44,077 nucleotides of DNA from the IMG/VR virus record IMGVR_UViG_3300046538_000292, positions 1 through 44,077 of that record; one strand, given 5' to 3'. Origin of the DNA: a virus. A program made the translations under genes and the position numbers. Shown piece by piece: positions 40,866 through 44,077 of the stretch. Numbering within the stretch: the stretch's first letter is position 1; each line of letters starts with the position of its first letter. The notes under the pieces were generated by a model that saw only the letters and a program-made list of their open reading frames with translations, did no database searches and had not been told where the DNA came from.

Positions 40866-40890
40866 AAAACCCGACCGACCAGCGGTCGGG
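40866..40890 (-). terminator. Hairpin terminator or attenuator before the replication operon
   Basis: CCCGACCG (40870-40877) pairs with CGGTCGGG (40883-40890) around a 5-nt loop, followed on the minus strand by TTTTC. It lies only 25 bp before the ATG of the P-loop gene, which suits an antitermination or attenuation step. Confidence 0.75.
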
Positions 40891-40990
40891 TAAAACTAAT
40901 AACCATGAAAAAGCACTTTTGAACATCTGCGCTGATTGTGCATTAAACCTGCTTTGAGAAATAAATTTCAACACGAAAAATTATTCAAGG

Positions 40991-41013
40991 AAAAACACAC
41001 TTTCGGAAGTGCT
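40991..41013 (-). terminator. Terminator after the 65-aa gene
   Basis: On the minus strand GCACTTCCG and AAGTGTG form an imperfect hairpin followed by TTTTT, 8 bp after the stop at 41021. Confidence 0.55.
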
Positions 41014-41020
41014 TTATATT

Positions 41021-41218
41021 TTATAAACTCCTGTAAATTCTATCAAGAGTATCATTCATCGCATCACGTATTGACATCGGAATTGTAAAAAGACCAAAGT
41101 CAAAATACATCCTTAATTTTCTCGAGAGCGCGAAGAGTTCATCTTCGGTTTGCATTGCTTGGATCTGCTTTATTGTTCCCGCTTCATCCAATCTTACTAT
41201 GACTTTTTTTGTTACCAT
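41021..41218 (-). CDS. Small hypothetical early protein
   Basis: This 65-aa basic protein has a strand-rich N-terminus (KKVIVRLDEAG) and a helical C-terminus. It is flanked by terminators on both sides and may have its own promoter. No family is recognised. Confidence 0.55.
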   Translation of the reverse strand: MVTKKVIVRLDEAGTIKQIQAMQTEDELFALSRKLRMYFDFGLFTIPMSIRDAMNDTLDRIYRSL

Positions 41219-41227
41219 AACGATTTT

Positions 41228-41249
41228 ATAAAACCCCGCCGAAACGGGG
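41228..41249 (-). terminator. Terminator of the early regulatory operon
   Basis: CCCCG (41234-41238) pairs with CGGGG (41245-41249) around a 6-nt loop, followed by TTTT on the minus strand. It lies 13 bp after the stop of the LuxR-type gene. Confidence 0.8.
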
Positions 41250-41261
41250 CAGGTTAAAAAA

Positions 41262-41819
41262 TTAGATCAAGCCCAAAATAAACGCTACGCTGGCCAGCTC
41301 TTGTTTTGTTGATATTTTTAATGAATTGTAAAGTCTAGTTCTATAGACCTCGAATGAGCCTAAAGGAATTTCTAATTCTTCAGCAATCACAGTATTTTTT
41401 TTTGAGGAGATTAAAAGACTGATCGCCTTTTCATCGAAAGAATCCAACGAATGTCCGTTGTATTCTAAATTTTTGCAAACCTTGCCAAAACCTTTACAGT
41501 TATTTTTCAGTGGGCAATCAAAAGAATCAGGAGCGAAAACACCATTTTTAACATCTGGTGTAAAATTTAAACCACCAAACCGGCACTCAGCCAATTTTCT
41601 CTTTTGTTGTTCCCGGGATGAAGACCATCCTTCGAGAATTAATCTTGTTTCATTTTCAGAATCAATAATCTGATCTAAAAATTTTGTTTCTTCCGGTGGA
41701 AGCTGTTCGTAATCTAATACCCTGCCACCCTTGATAGCCATTAGCCTATCTTCTTCTTTAATGTAGAAGAGTTCTAAGGAGCCGTCACGCATCCCTGGAT
41801 ACAACCTAGTTGAAGTCAT
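41262..41819 (-). CDS. Cysteine-rich regulator with LuxR-type HTH, candidate late activator
   Basis: This is a 185-aa protein. The C-terminal ~58 residues are a LuxR/GerE-type helix-turn-helix (FDEKAISLLISSKKNTVIAE, then LGSFEVYRTRLYNSL). Residues 79-115 hold four Cys (C79, C102, C108, C115), probably a zinc or iron-sulfur site. The N-terminal part is acidic. It is the second gene of the repressor-controlled early operon, the expected place for an activator of later genes. I propose it as the protein that recognises the five GrTGTAAC late promoters. That is inference. Confidence 0.7.
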   Translation of the reverse strand: MTSTRLYPGMRDGSLELFYIKEEDRLMAIKGGRVLDYEQLPPEETKFLDQIIDSENETRLILEGWSSSREQQKRKLAECRFGGLNFTPDVKNGVFAPDSFDCPLKNNCKGFGKVCKNLEYNGHSLDSFDEKAISLLISSKKNTVIAEELEIPLGSFEVYRTRLYNSLKISTKQELASVAFILGLI

Positions 41820-41826
41820 TTGTTAA

Positions 41827-42054
41827 TTATTTATTTAATATTGATTTACTTTCTTCAGCAACCTTTTGAAGCGCCGCAATTATTCTGAGATCTCCGGACT
41901 TTCGAGACTTAACTGCCCTAATCACTTCTGCCGTGGTATCCGGTACAAGCTTCAGAACCTTTGCAACGTATCCTCTTTTCGGTAGATAATCCTCGATGAA
42001 TTCAAACGACTCAGCTATATTGGAATCAATTTTTTTTACCTTGTTAGTTTTCAT
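41827..42054 (-). CDS. Small HTH-like protein, possible Cro-type regulator
   Basis: This is a 75-aa protein. Residues about 25-62 (YLPKRGYVAKVLKLVPDTTA to RIIAALQKVAEES) resemble a short HTH with a following recognition helix, but the match is weak. It is transcribed divergently from the repressor gene, in the place where a Cro-like protein sits, 7 bp before the LuxR-type gene. Confidence 0.55.
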   Translation of the reverse strand: MKTNKVKKIDSNIAESFEFIEDYLPKRGYVAKVLKLVPDTTAEVIRAVKSRKSGDLRIIAALQKVAEESKSILNK

Positions 42055-42085
42055 TACTTTTGTGACGCTTCGTTAATTAATGTGA

Positions 42086-42117
42086 CAAAGTTACATATTA
42101 TATCAAATGATACAATA
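42086..42117 (-). promoter_or_regulatory. Early promoter with repressor operator, copy 1
   Basis: The minus-strand -33 TTG (42113-42115), 19 bp and -7 TAACTTTG (42086-42093) make a canonical promoter. The operator dyad TATCAAATGATA (42101-42112) fills the spacer, and a second dyad, TGTGAC-AAA-GTTACA, overlaps the -7 box. The layout matches the promoter at 33.17 kb. Confidence 0.8.
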
Positions 42118-42154
42118 GGTAACTTGAATATTTTTATATAAAACTTGTAACTAT

Positions 42155-42469
42155 ATGACTATCAGTGAAAAAATTTATCATTACATGAGAATTAATGATA
42201 TTACAGCCAAAGATTTTGCTGAAAAACTAGGGATTAGTAGAGCAACCTTTCAGGCAATGTTGGGTGAAAGAAACAGATTCTCTCAAGATTTCTTTGAAGG
42301 ATTAAATCAACATTGTCCGGAGATAGATTTAAACGCTCTAATTGATAAAAATGTAGGAGCAGAATTTCTGCAAGAAAAAAGTCCGAAAACATCGGATTCA
42401 GAACGAATAAAAGAGTTGGAAAAAACTCTTCAGGAAATAAAAAAATTGATTTCAAAAACCAAAATTTGA
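42155..42469 (+). CDS. Phage repressor (XRE-type HTH)
   Basis: This is a 104-aa protein. Residues about 8-62 are a lambda-type HTH (DITAKDFAEKLGISRATFQA), followed by a linker and a coiled-coil tail (about 80-104, KELEKTLQEIKKLISK) for oligomer formation. There is no peptidase domain, so RecA-stimulated self-cleavage is unlikely. Induction may need an antirepressor. It is divergent from the early operon and shares the operator region, the normal place of an immunity repressor. The start codon is 18 bp after a TATTTTTA box. A strong terminator follows within the convergent recombinase gene. Confidence 0.85.
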   Translation: MTISEKIYHYMRINDITAKDFAEKLGISRATFQAMLGERNRFSQDFFEGLNQHCPEIDLNALIDKNVGAEFLQEKSPKTSDSERIKELEKTLQEIKKLISKTKI

Positions 42470-42514
42470 CACAAATTCGTCAAAATAAAATTATAACAAA
42501 CTGATAAACAACAT

Positions 42515-44077
42515 TTATATGAACCCTGTCGAGGTCACAAGACCGACATTTGAAGTTTTTTCACTTCTTTGTCGGTTTTTTTTATTCCCTAACTCTTTGT
42601 TAATCAAGGCGATATTACCAGCAAGACTGTTGATTTTTGTGGTTTGAAAATACTCACCGTCGAAAGTTAACTTTTCAGGATATATCAAACCAACAATTGC
42701 GCGCTTGTCAATTGTACTTGCGTTATTATATCTTTCAGAGATGTTGACAATGGCATTTAATGCTTGAGTCATCTTCTTCTCAATATCATCAGTATGACCA
42801 GAATTTTTTAATGAATTTAATTTAAAGTTGATATCTTCAATTTCCACTTTATACTTCATTTTAATTCTCTTAAAATCTTCTTCATCCAATTTATCTTCAA
42901 GATACATATCTCTTGCTTTGTCAATTCTTCCTTCAATAGCATTAAGTTTATTTTGCAAAACCTTTCTCTCATCATTTAGACCATTTGAAACTATTGAAAA
43001 GTTCTGTTCTAAAATTGTTTTCAATATTTTCTCAGCACCGATGCTGAATCTAAATTTTGATAATTCTTCGACAAAAAGATCATTAACTATTTCAGAATTA
43101 TGCCTGAAACCACATGAGGTTGTACAATGGTAATAATAGTAATGCTTGCTTCTTCCCTTAGCACTACTGGCAGTAAGAGTTTTATTGCATTGTGGGCATA
43201 ATAGTAATCCCCTCAAAGGATAACGTTCTTCATTTATTATCCTTCCTGCTGGTAAGAAAGCATCCTTATTACTTTTACGATGAAGAACCCTTTGAACTTT
43301 CATGAAAAGTTCTTCAGAGATCAGTGCTTCATGTTTTCCTTCAACAATTTTTTCCTCCTCATCGTTATATGCCTTTAGAAATAATTTTCCGCAGTACGCT
43401 ATATTTCTCAAACCATCCATAAATGAATTTTTCGTCAGCTTTCTGCCTTCTCTCCTGTTCATTTCTTTTAAAATAACTGCTGTAGGTAGATGTCCTTTCG
43501 CCACCTGCTTAAAGGCCCATATCATGTTTGTTGCTTCAGGTTCTTTAACCGCTACATACTTACGGCCGTCCTGTGTACATCTGTTAATATAGCCATATGG
43601 AGCGATACCCATCATTCTACCCTCTTTAATCGCTCTTCTCATCCCATACGTCACATTCAATGCCCTCCTGTCATTTTCCACCTCAGGCGTGGATAAATAT
43701 ATTGCTAACAAAAGTTTATTTTCGGGTACACGTAAATCTAACGGTTGTTCAATAGCCTGAGGTGTAATACACAATTTATTAAGGTTGGATATCATCTGAT
43801 AAGCCTCACTGGTATTACGGCTAAATCGATCCCATTTTGTGAAAAATAAGAATTTGTTTTGTCTAGAACCTCTTCCTTTTCTAATACTAAAAAGGTATTT
43901 TTTCCATTCAGGCCTCTCAAAAGTTTTGGCAGAATGATCTTCATAAATAATTTTGTCAATCGTTATGTTCAGAGAAGAACAATGTTTGCGTAAACGCTCT
44001 TCCTGATCACGTTGTGAATACCCTTTATCTGCTTGTTCGTCAGTTGACACGCGAATATATAAATCAGCAACTTTCAT
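42515..44077 (-). CDS. Large serine recombinase (phage integrase)
   Basis: This is a 520-aa protein. The N-terminal resolvase domain has YIRVSTDEQ with catalytic Ser11 and the Arg-rich WDRFSRN part. The recombinase domain begins near 150 (IAPYGYI). A zinc ribbon with CPQCN and HCTTSCG lies near 295-330, and coiled coil follows at about 355-440. Such enzymes integrate phage DNA at one site and need an excision factor. The frame starts at the right edge of the window, so the upstream region and att site are not seen. Its last ~20 codons overlap the repressor terminator and look like non-native sequence (SNVGLVTSTGFI), so the true end may lie upstream or at an att junction. Confidence 0.92.
   Translation of the reverse strand: MKVADLYIRVSTDEQADKGYSQRDQEERLRKHCSSLNITIDKIIYEDHSAKTFERPEWKKYLFSIRKGRGSRQNKFLFFTKWDRFSRNTSEAYQMISNLNKLCITPQAIEQPLDLRVPENKLLLAIYLSTPEVENDRRALNVTYGMRRAIKEGRMMGIAPYGYINRCTQDGRKYVAVKEPEATNMIWAFKQVAKGHLPTAVILKEMNRREGRKLTKNSFMDGLRNIAYCGKLFLKAYNDEEEKIVEGKHEALISEELFMKVQRVLHRKSNKDAFLPAGRIINEERYPLRGLLLCPQCNKTLTASSAKGRSKHYYYYHCTTSCGFRHNSEIVNDLFVEELSKFRFSIGAEKILKTILEQNFSIVSNGLNDERKVLQNKLNAIEGRIDKARDMYLEDKLDEEDFKRIKMKYKVEIEDINFKLNSLKNSGHTDDIEKKMTQALNAIVNISERYNNASTIDKRAIVGLIYPEKLTFDGEYFQTTKINSLAGNIALINKELGNKKNRQRSEKTSNVGLVTSTGFI
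42541..42583 (+). terminator. Terminator of the repressor gene, inside the recombinase 3' end
   Basis: CCGACA (42543-42548) pairs with TGTCGG (42570-42575), GAAGT with ACTTC inside, and eight T follow. It points in the direction of the repressor gene. Confidence 0.8.

Noticed and set aside
42541-42583. tRNA-type or att repeat at the recombinase end
   Set aside because: The sequence folds as a plain terminator and has no tRNA features. No second copy of the segment was found in the window, so no att site is called.

Overview
The window reads as a large part of a temperate tailed-phage genome (probably an integrated prophage) from a Bacteroidetes host, most likely a Flavobacteriia/Weeksellaceae-type organism. 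That assignment is inference. It rests on low GC, repeated promoter elements of the Bacteroidetes form TTTG-N19-TAnnTTTG, weak ribosome-binding sites, and the phage and accessory families present. Almost all genes lie on the minus strand. I see no tRNA, rRNA, CRISPR array or insertion sequence.

Layout from the right end, in the direction of most transcription. A large serine recombinase (42515-44077) is followed by a convergent HTH repressor (42155-42469, plus strand). A divergent early operon (42054-41262) carries a small HTH-like protein and a cysteine-rich LuxR-type regulator. The replication module (40841-36080) holds a small P-loop ATPase, a zinc protein and a primase-helicase. An AbiL-like AAA ATPase plus RloB pair (35554-33604) sits inside a noncoding region rich in TGTAATA iterons. 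Two genes under a repressor-type promoter follow (33152-32201). The tail and lysis block comes next: a tail protein, a CotH-kinase tail fibre, a holin, a u-spanin and a GH108 endolysin (32161-26902). A cargo area with an acyltransferase and small genes (26804-24954) precedes the head module: S49 protease, capsid, a structural paralogue, portal and connector genes (24826-16720). A second cargo area (16712-14676) carries a SIR2 protein, a small HTH protein and a structured noncoding RNA with its own promoter and terminator. The packaging block (13845-9493) ends in the large terminase. A third cargo area (9414-4999) carries SIR2, a membrane protein, a DUF4062 TIR-like protein and a divergent SymE/DUF6943-like cassette. 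The tape measure protein (4576-2) ends the window, and further tail genes probably lie to the left.

Regulation can be read in unusual detail. Five late units (tape measure, packaging, portal/connector, protease/capsid, tail/lysis) are each preceded by the same element, a T-tract plus GrTGTAAC, then exactly 22 bp, then a TAnnTTTG-like -7 box. This points to one phage activator for late transcription. The repressor-controlled early promoter at 42.1 kb shares its -7 box, operator and spacing with the promoter at 33.17 kb, so the same repressor probably controls both.

Three cargo loci are probable or possible anti-phage systems: the SIR2 / membrane / TIR-like cluster, SIR2 plus HTH with an adjacent ncRNA, and AbiL-like. 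They sit at module boundaries, and the second and third have clear promoters and terminators of their own. The main candidates for something undescribed are the late promoter regulon, the 142-nt ncRNA and the SIR2 / membrane / DUF4062 cluster.
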